Below, piece by piece: positions 1-8,830 of a stretch of 64,000 nucleotides of DNA. Source of the stretch: Balneolaceae bacterium (lineage in GTDB: Bacteria > Bacteroidota > Rhodothermia > Balneolales > Balneolaceae). The translations under genes were made by a program, and so were the position numbers. The stretch's first letter is position 1; every line of letters begins with the position of its first letter. The stretch lies in contig JAFIFB010000089.1 of assembly GCA_020832285.1 (NCBI GenBank), positions 1 to 64,000 on the forward strand. Direction: 5' to 3'. A model generated the notes under the pieces. That model made no database searches. It worked only from the letters and a program-made list of their open reading frames with translations, and was not told the origin of the DNA.

Positions 1-158
1 AACCTTGGAAGTCGCCTGTAAAGCACCAGGGGGCAGGTTGGATAAATATACCCGTTTCGATTCAAACTTGCCCAAGGTCTAAAAACCTTGCCAACTATTT
101 CTAAATCCCTATTTTATCGTTTTCTTACAGACACTATGTAGCTGCACATCGATATCCG

Positions 159-704
159 ATGGCCAGATGGGCAATATGTCCGCAACCATTATTTATTCCT
201 CCTCTCAGGGATATTCTGCTGGATAAAACCGGTCGGTTAAATGTAAGGCGTGTTGCAGAACCGCAATGTGGAACTATGGAAATTGATGTTGACGGAACTG
301 CGCAGGGAATGTGGGTATTGGATGGCCACGATGTTACACTGACTGCCGAAAATTTTGATAAATTTTTTGCGCTCGCCCCCGACGATATTCAACCCGAAAA
401 GTATCATATCCTTGTTACTGCACATCCCTCTTTCAAGTTGCCCAATGATCAGTATCATATCTATCGATTTCCGTTAGAAGAGAGTGGTCGGGTAAACCGG
501 CGATTTTCCGAGCTTGAAGGGGATGGAACCGTGCATTGTTACATTCCGGAATTTTACCAGGAGATTAGTTTTTTCATGGCTTATGGTGCGGATAACAAAG
601 TATCCATCGAGAGAATAAATCATGCTACAGGGGATAGCCCATGCCATTCATTGAGTGCTGATTCATGGGAGTTATCAGGGGAAGAGATTATTCTGATGCG
701 ATAG
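159..704 (+). CDS. hypothetical protein, possibly N-terminally truncated
   Basis: A 181-residue ORF that I do not confidently recognise. Residues around 36-50 carry Cys-Gly then a DVDGTAQGMW stretch, which resembles a GTAQG-W motif I associate with C-terminal parts of uncharacterised secreted bacterial proteins; this is from memory only. There is no signal peptide. The frame stays open for 18 codons upstream of the chosen ATG (to a stop at 102-104) without another ATG, so the gene may be a 5'-truncated remnant of a longer protein. The stop codon is followed within a few bases by an inverted repeat (710-742). Neighbouring genes give no functional clue. Confidence 0.55.
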   Translation: MARWAICPQPLFIPPLRDILLDKTGRLNVRRVAEPQCGTMEIDVDGTAQGMWVLDGHDVTLTAENFDKFFALAPDDIQPEKYHILVTAHPSFKLPNDQYHIYRFPLEESGRVNRRFSELEGDGTVHCYIPEFYQEISFFMAYGADNKVSIERINHATGDSPCHSLSADSWELSGEEIILMR

Positions 705-709
705 GTTAA

Positions 710-742
710 TTTTTCAGGATCGGTTAAATAATTCCTGAAAAA
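710..742 (+). terminator. hairpin just after the first gene
   Basis: TTTTTCAGGA (710-719) and TCCTGAAAAA (733-742) form a perfect 10-bp inverted repeat with a 13-nt loop, starting 6 nt after the stop codon. There is no clear T tract after the stem, so termination is plausible by position but not proven. Confidence 0.35.
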
Positions 743-786
743 CGGTTTAGCATTTATTCTTGTAGTTTAACTTTGAAAGGATCACC

Positions 787-879
787 ATGCCAACAGATAA
801 GTTATCTCAAATTGCTGCTTACAGACTGTTTTTACAAAAGCAGTATACCTCGGCACATGAGCCAATCAGAGTGCAGTAA
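787..879 (+). CDS. possible small ORF, 30 residues
   Basis: ATG at 787 preceded by the purine-rich stretch AAAGGATCACC opens a 30-codon frame starting MPTDKLSQIA and ending PIRVQ. No Cys, no membrane segment and no recognisable family. It is listed only because its start context is good and it lies alone between two genes; it could be chance. Confidence 0.25.
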   Translation: MPTDKLSQIAAYRLFLQKQYTSAHEPIRVQ

Positions 880-1150
880 TTTATATGTTTTCACCGAGAA
901 ATAGTGATTTCAGTGAAGCGAAATAACATGTGCGATTTTTAGGATTTTACTTTTATTCCGAACTCAGGTAACCCAAATAGATCTTCTCTGTTTGATATTT
1001 CGGGAGTCTTAAAAAATTGCCAAAGTCAGGATTGTGGTATAAGTGGTAAAGTTCGGTAGTAATTCCTGTTGATTTATTTCCTCTCTTTTAGTCTTAATAC
1101 GTATGTATAAGCGAACAGTATTCAATCATTGAAAAACCTGAGGATCTAAA

Positions 1151-1651
1151 ATGAAAAAAGGAAATACATCTATTGCAGATGCGGTATTTAATTGTCTGCC
1201 CGCAGAAACAAAAAATGCCCTTACAGTGGTAAGCCAGATAAGCCTTCCGGTACACGACAAGTGCAGTTTTGACAGTCAGCTCGACCAGATGTCTCAAAAA
1301 GCGGATGAGCCAACCCGCAGAATAATAATGAATCTCAAAAGTGGTTTCACAGCCAGAGATTTTCCTATTCTATCACTGAGTAACGCTGTTGAAAAATTGT
1401 GGGTTAATTTCAGACCGATACCGCGCCCAATACCGAGACCCATCTGGCCTGAATTTGAATTACCTGGTGATATCAGGGAAAGGCCTTCGGTATGTTCAGT
1501 TTATCAAAATACATTTTATGATAATCCGGGTGCGGCAAACTGTGCCTGCAGTGCTTACGGAGATGCTCTTTCCCAGGGATTAACCGAATACCAGGCTATT
1601 ATTATCGGTATGCAAGCCGGTAACTATTTCAGAATTACCGGAGAATGCTGA
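1151..1651 (+). CDS. hypothetical protein with Ile-Pro-Arg-Pro repeat and Cys-rich C-terminus
   Basis: A 166-residue protein of unknown family; GAGGAT lies 6 bases before the ATG. The middle holds a short tandem Pro-rich repeat (RPIPRPIPRPIWPE, about residues 88-101). The last 60 residues carry four Cys, in C-S-V-Y, C-A-C and a terminal Gly-Glu-Cys. There is no signal peptide and no membrane helix. Two more Cys lie in the first 40 residues. A leader-like N-terminal half followed by a Pro/Cys-rich end could suggest a modified-peptide precursor, but no maturation gene is nearby and the protein is long for that. Function unknown. Confidence 0.6.
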   Translation: MKKGNTSIADAVFNCLPAETKNALTVVSQISLPVHDKCSFDSQLDQMSQKADEPTRRIIMNLKSGFTARDFPILSLSNAVEKLWVNFRPIPRPIPRPIWPEFELPGDIRERPSVCSVYQNTFYDNPGAANCACSAYGDALSQGLTEYQAIIIGMQAGNYFRITGEC

Positions 1652-2059
1652 TAAAATAGTTAGAAGTGAGAGATGAATGCCTTTGGCACGGGTTTCCTTT
1701 CTCGGGAATCGCTGTGCTCGGTGCTTACGAAACTTCAGGATTGACACGACACCAATATGGAAACTCTCTTTTCGGTATTTGCCATTTATCTTACAAATTC
1801 AACCAACTTCTCAAAATTTAATTGAGCTTGATTGGGGAAGTTACTTTCGAGTGATAGTTGATGTTTGCAGTATTTCTGTCTTTTTCAGTTTGCCAAAGCT
1901 GATTATGGATTTTCCAACAGAGTGGTTCATTGCAAATGTTGAAGGGTTCCAAATCCACGATGCTCAACCCCGAATTACTCACGAATTAGTGTTAAAAAAT
2001 GATCTGCTGATTTATTACTAATGATTTAAAGCGCTTCCGTGAGAATTGGTTCAAATTTA
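1652..2059. other. intergenic region with a degenerate dispersed repeat
   Basis: No convincing gene. About 1685-1735 resembles a degraded copy of the repeat module seen at 29380 and 31756 (shared GGGAATCGCT and GCTCGG blocks). A 114-codon frame starting inside that repeat (1677-2021) has no family features and is not called. Confidence 0.4.
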
Positions 2060-4933
2060 TCAATCAAATTCTGTATTTGTCTGTTCAGCCATCAAGAAAA
2101 TTTTGTTTGCCATAGCCTCCATCCGCCGGGTTCCGGAGTGTGTAGGGCCGAAGGTGTCTGTGTAGGCAGAAAGTGCCAGGGCTGCATAAGTGTGAGCATC
2201 CTGGTTTTTTCTGTTGTGTAAAAATTCAGTGTATGAGAAAAGTAGCTGGGGCCAGGCCAGCCCTTTTTGATACTCGTCGTTATTTCCCAGCGTAATAGCT
2301 TCTTTAAACACTTCAAGGGCATCATCCTGCCTGCCCAGTTCTGCCAGAGCCCTGGCACGATATTCTAATGCTGAAATGATTGCATCTGTATTTGCGTGAT
2401 CTAAATTGTTATAGATATTGAGTGCTTTATCGGCATAAGTCAGAGCCTCGTCGGGGCGATTTTCATCAAGACGAATATCAGCAAAAAGGCGCATTACAGT
2501 TGCAATCATTGTATGATCAGGCCCCAGTATTTTAAGATATTGGTCATATGCTGTCTGTGCCATCGTTTCGGCTTCATAAAATCGGCCCAATCGACTGAGA
2601 GGCCGGGCAATATTTGCTGAAATAATTCCAAAACGGATGTCATCTGCACCAAAAAGTTCTGCATTAATATCACGCGATTTTGAGTAGTGGTGTATGGCAC
2701 GTTCCCACTCCTCCGAATGCCGGTAAGCCAGTCCCAGATTGTTATGAACAGAAGCAACCCGGTTATTCAGCCCATCAGGGTAGGTTTCCCCGTAGATCTC
2801 TAATGCTTCTTGCAACAGCTCTATGGCTTTGCCAAGCTGACCTGTATTGATGAGATTTATAGATAAATTATTCCGAATTATGGCGCGCTGAGTATCACCA
2901 GGAATATCTGCGTAGATTATATCTGCCAGTTCCATCGCTTCTGTACGGTGCTCAACAGCTGATTTGTGATCTCCATAATATGCACGAATTGCAGCGAGGT
3001 TGTTGTGCATATTCATGCGCCAGCTTGGTGCTTCTTCGAGTGTTATGTTTAGATTTAATGCTTCTGTGAAATAGATTTCGGCATTTCCATGTTCCTGTTT
3101 GGCCACAAGTGCTCTGCCCATACTGTCCAGATATCGGTAGAGGGTTTCCGGCTCAAGATAATCCTCCTTTCGTGCAAGGATCAATGCCTCTTCAGCATGA
3201 TTGACTGATTCAGCCAGATGCCCCATTTCACTCAATAAAAATGTGAGATTCCGTGAAACAGATGAGTGAAGTTTGCCTGGTTTCAACCCTTTTGATGCTA
3301 ACAAATCCTCAGCTTTTTTAAGGCTTTCAAGGGCTTTGTCATTATCTCCGGTTTGCTGATCTGTTAATGCAATCGTCTGCAGTGCTTTTATTTCTGTTTC
3401 AAATTCTCCAATCGTATTGGCCAGTTCGAGTCCTTCCTCCAACAACTGACGCGCAGTTTCGTTTTCACCAATCCGACGGTTCAGATTTCCCAATATAACC
3501 AGCATGTCGGATCGCATAGCAGGATTTCCGTCGAAAGCATTTCCAATACGCAGAGCACCATTGGTAAGCAGATCGCGTGCTGTGGGTATTTCTCCCCGTG
3601 CGATGTCAGGGTCGTTAGCATTGAACAGCTCTATCAAAAAATCAGTAACCTGTTCTGCTTTATTAGCCTCTGTTACGGCACGGTCTCGTTCCTGAAGTGC
3701 AATAGCTTGCTGGTGAAGCAATGCCAAAAATAATCCTGTAATGATAATCAATACAGCTGCTGTAATGGCAACTCCCGTCTTATGCCTGCTCACAAATTTT
3801 TGTATGCGATAGATTCTGGTTGCAGGCCGGGCAATTACCGGCAAACCTGAAAAATACCTGTCGATATCATCATTAAATTCTTGAACGGTACCATACCGTT
3901 TTTCCGGTTCTTTTCGCAGTGCTTTCAGGCAGATGGTCTCCAGGTCACCCCTAAGTTTTTCCGCAGAAAATGGGAGGTTATGCTGCCTTGCAGAAGGTTT
4001 AGGTGGGTCAGCCTCTTGAATCATACGCTCGGCTTCAGCCAAACTTTTGCCAGACAGGTCAAAGGGACGCTGATCGGTGAGTAGTTCATACAAGATAACT
4101 CCCAGGCTGTAAATGTCAGCACTGGTTGTTATTGCACCTAAACTAAACTGTTCCGGAGCAGCATACTCAGGTGTAAGCAGCCTTTTTTCTGTTTGGGTAA
4201 CAGCCACACTCTCATGATCATCCCGTAATAACTTGGAAATCCCAAAATCAAGCAGTTTGACGATACCATCACCTGTTATGAGGATATTAGATGGCTTAAG
4301 GTCGCGGTGTACTACCAGGTTCCGGTGAGCGTAGATTACTGCACTGCAAATTTGCTGAAATAATTTTAAGCGCTCGTGGAGTGTGAGGCGATTTTGGCGG
4401 CAAAATGAATGCAATGATACTCCCTCCACAAGTTCCATCACCATGTAGGGCCAGCCTTCGGGAGTTACACCACCATCAAACACCCGGGCTATATTATTGT
4501 GTTGGAGATTGGCAAGAATCTGGCGCTCAATCCGCAGGCGGCTTATCTGTTCCTCTCGGTTCAGGCCAAAAGGCTGGATGATTTTAATAGCAACTTCCTG
4601 GTCAAATTCATCATCGGTTCTACGGGCTTTATACACCACACTCATGCCGCCACGACCTATCTCTTCCATGATTTCGTACCGGTCGGGATTTACTATACCT
4701 AAACGGACATCATTGGCGATTTCACTGATGGCCAATTCAGGCAATATCAAACCGTTAATTCCGAATTCTAAAAAATCCGGTGTCTTATTTTCAGCTTCAA
4801 TTAATAGCTCTACCTCTCTTCGTATCTCATCATCGCAAACCTCTTTTTTGAGGTAACCCTTCCAATGATTCTGGTCAAGCTCAAGAAGGCTGTCCAGTAC
4901 AACTTCAACGCGTTTCCATGTTTTTCTGTCCAT
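2060..4933 (-). CDS. membrane Ser/Thr protein kinase with TPR sensor region
   Basis: A 957-residue Hanks-type kinase. The kinase domain spans about residues 86-360: Gly loop GRGGMSVVY (93-101), catalytic-pair Lys 117 in VAIKI, HRDLKPSN at 209-216, DFG at 229-231, and the APE-type AAPEQ near 258-262, so it should be active. One membrane helix lies at about 386-408. The remaining ~540 residues are TPR-like helical repeats, expected outside the cytoplasmic membrane from the single-pass topology. The gene lies 50 bp downstream of an ECF sigma factor on the same strand, a pairing known in several phyla, so the two probably form one signalling unit. The signal and substrates cannot be read from the sequence. 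Confidence 0.95.
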   Translation of the reverse strand: MDRKTWKRVEVVLDSLLELDQNHWKGYLKKEVCDDEIRREVELLIEAENKTPDFLEFGINGLILPELAISEIANDVRLGIVNPDRYEIMEEIGRGGMSVVYKARRTDDEFDQEVAIKIIQPFGLNREEQISRLRIERQILANLQHNNIARVFDGGVTPEGWPYMVMELVEGVSLHSFCRQNRLTLHERLKLFQQICSAVIYAHRNLVVHRDLKPSNILITGDGIVKLLDFGISKLLRDDHESVAVTQTEKRLLTPEYAAPEQFSLGAITTSADIYSLGVILYELLTDQRPFDLSGKSLAEAERMIQEADPPKPSARQHNLPFSAEKLRGDLETICLKALRKEPEKRYGTVQEFNDDIDRYFSGLPVIARPATRIYRIQKFVSRHKTGVAITAAVLIIITGLFLALLHQQAIALQERDRAVTEANKAEQVTDFLIELFNANDPDIARGEIPTARDLLTNGALRIGNAFDGNPAMRSDMLVILGNLNRRIGENETARQLLEEGLELANTIGEFETEIKALQTIALTDQQTGDNDKALESLKKAEDLLASKGLKPGKLHSSVSRNLTFLLSEMGHLAESVNHAEEALILARKEDYLEPETLYRYLDSMGRALVAKQEHGNAEIYFTEALNLNITLEEAPSWRMNMHNNLAAIRAYYGDHKSAVEHRTEAMELADIIYADIPGDTQRAIIRNNLSINLINTGQLGKAIELLQEALEIYGETYPDGLNNRVASVHNNLGLAYRHSEEWERAIHHYSKSRDINAELFGADDIRFGIISANIARPLSRLGRFYEAETMAQTAYDQYLKILGPDHTMIATVMRLFADIRLDENRPDEALTYADKALNIYNNLDHANTDAIISALEYRARALAELGRQDDALEVFKEAITLGNNDEYQKGLAWPQLLFSYTEFLHNRKNQDAHTYAALALSAYTDTFGPTHSGTRRMEAMANKIFLMAEQTNTEFD

Positions 4934-4983
4934 GGAGTAAGAAGTTATTTATTTAAGTTAAAGGCATATTGTTGATTTACTGA

Positions 4984-5583
4984 TTATTCAAGTATGCCGG
5001 GATTCTTGTTTTGATTCATTAACTCTTTTGAAAGCCACATTTTAGCTTTTCGCCAGTCGTTCCGTATGGTTCGGTCTGTTACGCCGAGGTATGATGCAAT
5101 CTCTTCATCTTTCATAGAGATAAAAAATTTGCATTCTACCACGGTGGAAAGGCGATCGTTAAGGGTGCTTAATTTTCCGAGTGCAGAATCAAGATCCAAA
5201 AGCTCTTCACCAGTTGATGGTTCAGTAGCACCATGATGCGTGCCGAGTGTTTCGTTATGCTGGCCGCCGCCACGCTTCTCTGCACTTTTTTTGCGGTAAT
5301 GGTCAACCAAAATCTGGCGCATCATCCTTGCACAGAGAGCAAAAAAGTGATTCCTGTTTTCGAAATTGAGCTTGCCATGGTTAAATAATTTAATATATGC
5401 TTCATGTACAAGAGCAGTGGTGTGCATGGTTTTCATATTTCCATATCCCAAAAGCTTTTGGTGAGCCATATTTTTAAGCTCCTGGTAGGCAAGTTCAAAA
5501 AGCTTGTCAGAAGCGGTTTGATCGCCATCACCAGCACTTTTTAGCAAAAGGGTAAGCGTTTCCTGATCGTATTGAGTTTCCAT
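4984..5583 (-). CDS. ECF RNA polymerase sigma factor (kinase-associated type)
   Basis: 199 residues with sigma-70 region 2 (about residues 10-95, including ALVHEAYIKL and ALCARMMRQILVDHYRKK) and region 4 (about 130-190, with the helix-turn-helix DEEIASYLGVTDRTIRNDWR). This arrangement matches the TIGR02999-like ECF group that lacks a classical anti-sigma partner and is usually encoded next to Ser/Thr kinases. The kinase-TPR gene follows 50 bp downstream. Phosphorylation of the sigma factor by the kinase is an inference from gene order. Confidence 0.93.
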   Translation of the reverse strand: METQYDQETLTLLLKSAGDGDQTASDKLFELAYQELKNMAHQKLLGYGNMKTMHTTALVHEAYIKLFNHGKLNFENRNHFFALCARMMRQILVDHYRKKSAEKRGGGQHNETLGTHHGATEPSTGEELLDLDSALGKLSTLNDRLSTVVECKFFISMKDEEIASYLGVTDRTIRNDWRKAKMWLSKELMNQNKNPGILE

Positions 5584-5702
5584 TCTCCAGGATTAAAATA
5601 ATTCAAATCTAAATAAAGCCAATAAAGAATTTAAGTCAATACGTTTGTTAGTTTTGAAAAAAAATGTTTTCCCATCGGACAGGTCATGTTTTGTGTGCCT
5701 CC

Positions 5703-5770
5703 CCTGCGAAGTTTTAACGTAGTGGACAGCGTAGCAAGTGCTTGCTCACAGCCAAACTTCACTTCGCAGG
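5703..5770. repeat. inverted repeat between glycosyltransferase and sigma genes
   Basis: CCTGCGAAGT (5703-5712) is the perfect reverse complement of ACTTCGCAGG (5761-5770). Weaker pairing extends outward (CCTCC with GGAG) and a small GCAAG-TG-CTTGC hairpin sits in the centre. No coding sequence. It could be a MITE-like remnant or an RNA hairpin in the leader of the sigma factor gene. Confidence 0.6.
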
Positions 5771-5818
5771 ATAAAAGAGGAGCCTGGTGAGTAATACAGG
5801 TAGCAGAGAAATGCCCAG

Positions 5819-6817
5819 TCAAAGTTTTCTGATGATATCTTTCAGCTCATCAGTAGAATTAAAGAATTTCAGATTTTCTCCTTGTCTCTCCTTCAGGCAG
5901 CCTTTTCGTGGTAGAATGATCGTTTTATCATAACTCTCGGCAAGGGGCACTCCACCTGAGGACAGAACTTCCCGATAGTTGAATAAAACAAAATCCGCGG
6001 CATTCATAAACTCAGGTACATGATCTTCCTTGATAAACTGGGGAATCAGTACGATGTTCTCTTTTTTTCTCGCCAGCTTCCGAACTTTTTTGTACAACTT
6101 CATCTGCCCTTTTTTTACCGGTCCTACAATAATCAGTTTTTTTTGGATGGGTTCATCCAGGAACATTTCACAAACTTTGTCGGTCTGTTTATATGAACTG
6201 ATGTGGCCGAACATTAGAAAAAGCCGGTCATTCACTTTCAATTTCACATTGTAACGTTGATTAATTGCTTCGAGAGCCGCCACTCTTGGCATGAGTTGAG
6301 GCGGATATCCGGGATGGGGCCAAACCCGCATTTTTTTTTCATGCACCCCAAAAAAAGTACTGATCTCAGCTGCTGCTGCTTCGCATTCGATTTGCAGCAG
6401 ATCCGCTTTTCTGGCAAGCCATCTTCGCCCGTGAAAATTCACCCATTCCATTCGGCAGTCCATCGGCATCTTGTTGTGAACCGACCAGATCAGTTTTCCT
6501 CCGAGTGCTTTGTACAGAAATATGCAGAATAGTTTGTAAATGTAGGCAAAGATCGAAAAAAAGCCAGTACATTCAATCCAGTGATAATTAAGTATACTGC
6601 GTTTCCCGAAAAGCTGAGTGAAGACAAACTTGAGATGGCCTGGAGTCGTTACACCGTTTATCTTGTAGACTTTTGAGCTGAAAAGCTCTCTGTAGAAGAG
6701 ATAGAGGTAATCCGATTTTTTATAAGCGTATCGAATAGGAGGGTTCACATACAAAGTGCATGGTTCTTCCCCGTTTAATTCAGTGAAAAGATCTTCGAGT
6801 TTTTCTGGCTTCTTCAT
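5819..6817 (-). CDS. glycosyltransferase, GT-B fold (GT4-like)
   Basis: 332 residues, cytoplasmic. The C-terminal half has the Rossmann-type nucleotide-sugar domain of GT-B enzymes: LFLMFGHISSYKQTD, LIIVGPVKK, then a donor-site segment FVLFNYREVLSSGGVPLAES where Ser-Ser-Gly-Gly and a Glu seven residues on resemble the E-x7-E region of GT4/GumK-type enzymes. The N-terminal half contains a hydrophobic stretch (about 87-105) that may associate with the membrane. The acceptor and sugar are unknown. It is the last gene of the run starting with the BNR/sorting-domain protein, 12 bp after the PorV-like gene, so it may glycosylate an envelope component of that system. Confidence 0.85.
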   Translation of the reverse strand: MKKPEKLEDLFTELNGEEPCTLYVNPPIRYAYKKSDYLYLFYRELFSSKVYKINGVTTPGHLKFVFTQLFGKRSILNYHWIECTGFFSIFAYIYKLFCIFLYKALGGKLIWSVHNKMPMDCRMEWVNFHGRRWLARKADLLQIECEAAAAEISTFFGVHEKKMRVWPHPGYPPQLMPRVAALEAINQRYNVKLKVNDRLFLMFGHISSYKQTDKVCEMFLDEPIQKKLIIVGPVKKGQMKLYKKVRKLARKKENIVLIPQFIKEDHVPEFMNAADFVLFNYREVLSSGGVPLAESYDKTIILPRKGCLKERQGENLKFFNSTDELKDIIRKL

Positions 6818-6829
6818 GATGAATAGAAA

Positions 6830-7777
6830 TCAAAAATAATACTGGAGGCCAAAAGAGTGAACCGTACCGAACCCGGTTGAAAATGGCACAATGGCGTAAT
6901 TGATTCGAACCGGCTCAATGGCCATACCCAATCCAAAGCTAATTGGGCGTTCGGTAGCCCCGAATCGATAACCTCCCTGAATGTAAAAAAGTTCTGCAAT
7001 GTCTGCATTCAAGGCGACACTGATAAATCCTTCATCTGGATCATGAACGTTGTAATCACTTGTTGGATTATCTTCTATCGGTTTGCTCCAGTCGGCATAA
7101 AGCGATAGCAGCACGGGCAGGTCATTGGCTCCGGGGGTTACAAACTCAATTAAATCAGCCGAAAGTCCTGCATTAATCGTTGCAGGGAGTGTCGTTGAGA
7201 TCTCATCCAGACTTTCCATATTTCCCAGGTTTTTTACAGCAAAAGCAGTCCGCAGCCTCCGGTCTAAAAATTCAGCTGTAATACCTCCGCTCAGGGCATA
7301 ACCGTTTGCTCGGTGCTGAAAGATTTCCTCTCGAAGATATTGACCTGTGGCACCTATCGAAAACGGCCCGAATTTGTAAGCGGCAGCACCGGCAATCGAT
7401 AAATATCCTATCGAAAATTCACCTGCAGAATCACCGGGCCCGCTGAATGCGAGAAAGCCGTCGGATGTGGAATTATAAACTCCCAAAGCAAATGCCGATC
7501 GGTTTCGGCGAAAATTAACAGCGGCAAACTGGTTGTAAACATCAGCAATCCAAAGTGTATAGCTCAAATCCAGGCTCGATACCTCTTCCAAAACAAGGAG
7601 TGATGGATTTGTATAAATCGCCGATGGCCCTGTGGTTACTGCTGTTGACGCTTCGGAAATGGATAGCAGACGTGAAGAAGGGCCAATATTAAGAAAATCG
7701 AGTCCGCTGCCGGTATCTTGTGCGGTCAGATCAGCGGCAAAAAACAGGATGATAAGTACAAAAATCGGTCGTTTCAT
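6830..7777 (-). CDS. PorV/PorQ-like outer-membrane beta-barrel protein (second copy)
   Basis: 315 residues with a signal peptide (MKRPIFVLIILFFAADLTAQ) followed by the family opening pattern: SSRLLSISEASTA, then AIYTNPSLL. The rest alternates short hydrophobic strands and ends in an aromatic strand (FGLQYYF), as for a barrel. PorV and PorQ are type IX secretion components that receive sorting-domain cargo at the outer membrane; the exact role of this paralogue is not determined by sequence. It lies 9 bp after another PorV-like gene and downstream of a sorting-domain protein, suggesting a dedicated cargo/shuttle set. Confidence 0.85.
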   Translation of the reverse strand: MKRPIFVLIILFFAADLTAQDTGSGLDFLNIGPSSRLLSISEASTAVTTGPSAIYTNPSLLVLEEVSSLDLSYTLWIADVYNQFAAVNFRRNRSAFALGVYNSTSDGFLAFSGPGDSAGEFSIGYLSIAGAAAYKFGPFSIGATGQYLREEIFQHRANGYALSGGITAEFLDRRLRTAFAVKNLGNMESLDEISTTLPATINAGLSADLIEFVTPGANDLPVLLSLYADWSKPIEDNPTSDYNVHDPDEGFISVALNADIAELFYIQGGYRFGATERPISFGLGMAIEPVRINYAIVPFSTGFGTVHSFGLQYYF

Positions 7778-7786
7778 AAACTAAGT

Positions 7787-8830
7787 TCAGATATTCAGCC
7801 GGATGGCAAACACATGCATGGTTGAAAGTTGGGATGGTTCTCTCATAATTGCATAGTCTATGGAAGGAGAAAACCTGTCGTATGGTAAATGTAGAGAAAA
7901 TCCGGCACTCGGTTGAAGTTGATTTTCATCACCCGGTTGATTCAGTTGCAGTCCGCCCCGAAGAGTGATTCGTTCGTGAATAAGATAGCGGGTACCCATT
8001 CTCGCAAACCGGGTGGAGGAGGAGATCACTTTCCGGACCATCCGTTCGCCTGCACCGTTTTGATCCGAAACGAGCCGATTGATTTCTGATCGCTGAAGCC
8101 GTGTTTCGAAATCAAAACTGATCAGCCATAACTCAGAAAATTGGTATGATGTACCTGCAATCAATCTTGTTGGGAAATCGTAATTTCGGGGGGCAGTATC
8201 GGTTCCGTAAAGGCCGGATGAATCAACCGAATAGGAGGAGAGAAGGTCTTTCACAGCAAAAGCGAATGCCCAACCGGAGAGCGGCTTTATATATAACCCT
8301 GCATCAAGGCCGATGCTGCTGCTGTTGGGTATTTCATCATGCAGGTTTGCCAGGTTATATTTGATGCCGATTCCGCCCCAAAACCTCTCTGAAAACCGAA
8401 GCCCAAAATTTCCGATAACCTGGTACTCGCTGGTATTTAGCATTCCAGTGTGATAGCCGCTTGAACTTCGTCCGTCAATATCGCTTACCCTTGCGTTGAT
8501 CAGGCTGACGGAAAATCCAGCAGAAGGAGGGAGCTGAAAATGAGATGTGAGCATATGGAGCTGCCGGTCGAATTGAAGGGCAGCGGTACCCAGATCAAAC
8601 TGAATACCGTCGGCCGATACTGCGGCAAGGGCGGGATTGTAATAACCGTAACTTCCTTCATGATGAACAGCCGTCATTGTGTTGCCCATTGCCATCCCTC
8701 TTGGTGAAAAGCCCATTCGGGAAAAAGAGCCGGCAAATCCGCCGCTTTGTGCAAGCAGATCTGGTACCCAGAAAAAGAGTGAACAAAGTGATATAGCTGC
8801 AGTGATGATATATTTTTGAATACGCATCAA
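7787..8830 (-). CDS. PorV/PorQ-like outer-membrane beta-barrel protein (first copy)
   Basis: 347 residues with a signal peptide ending near LLAQ. The N-terminus carries the family pattern GFSPRGMAMGNTMTAV followed by YGYYNPAL, and the C-terminus ends in an amphipathic strand (MHVFAIRLNI). Its ATG overlaps the stop region of the upstream BNR/sorting-domain gene by 4 nt, so translation is coupled. It differs considerably from the paralogue that follows it. Function in delivery or anchoring of the neighbouring secreted protein is inferred from family and overlap. Confidence 0.85.
   Translation of the reverse strand: MMRIQKYIITAAISLCSLFFWVPDLLAQSGGFAGSFSRMGFSPRGMAMGNTMTAVHHEGSYGYYNPALAAVSADGIQFDLGTAALQFDRQLHMLTSHFQLPPSAGFSVSLINARVSDIDGRSSSGYHTGMLNTSEYQVIGNFGLRFSERFWGGIGIKYNLANLHDEIPNSSSIGLDAGLYIKPLSGWAFAFAVKDLLSSYSVDSSGLYGTDTAPRNYDFPTRLIAGTSYQFSELWLISFDFETRLQRSEINRLVSDQNGAGERMVRKVISSSTRFARMGTRYLIHERITLRGGLQLNQPGDENQLQPSAGFSLHLPYDRFSPSIDYAIMREPSQLSTMHVFAIRLNI

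Noticed and set aside
1677-2021. 114-codon open frame on the plus strand
   Set aside because: Its first third overlaps a degraded copy of a dispersed repeat, and the remaining residues show no family pattern or start signal.
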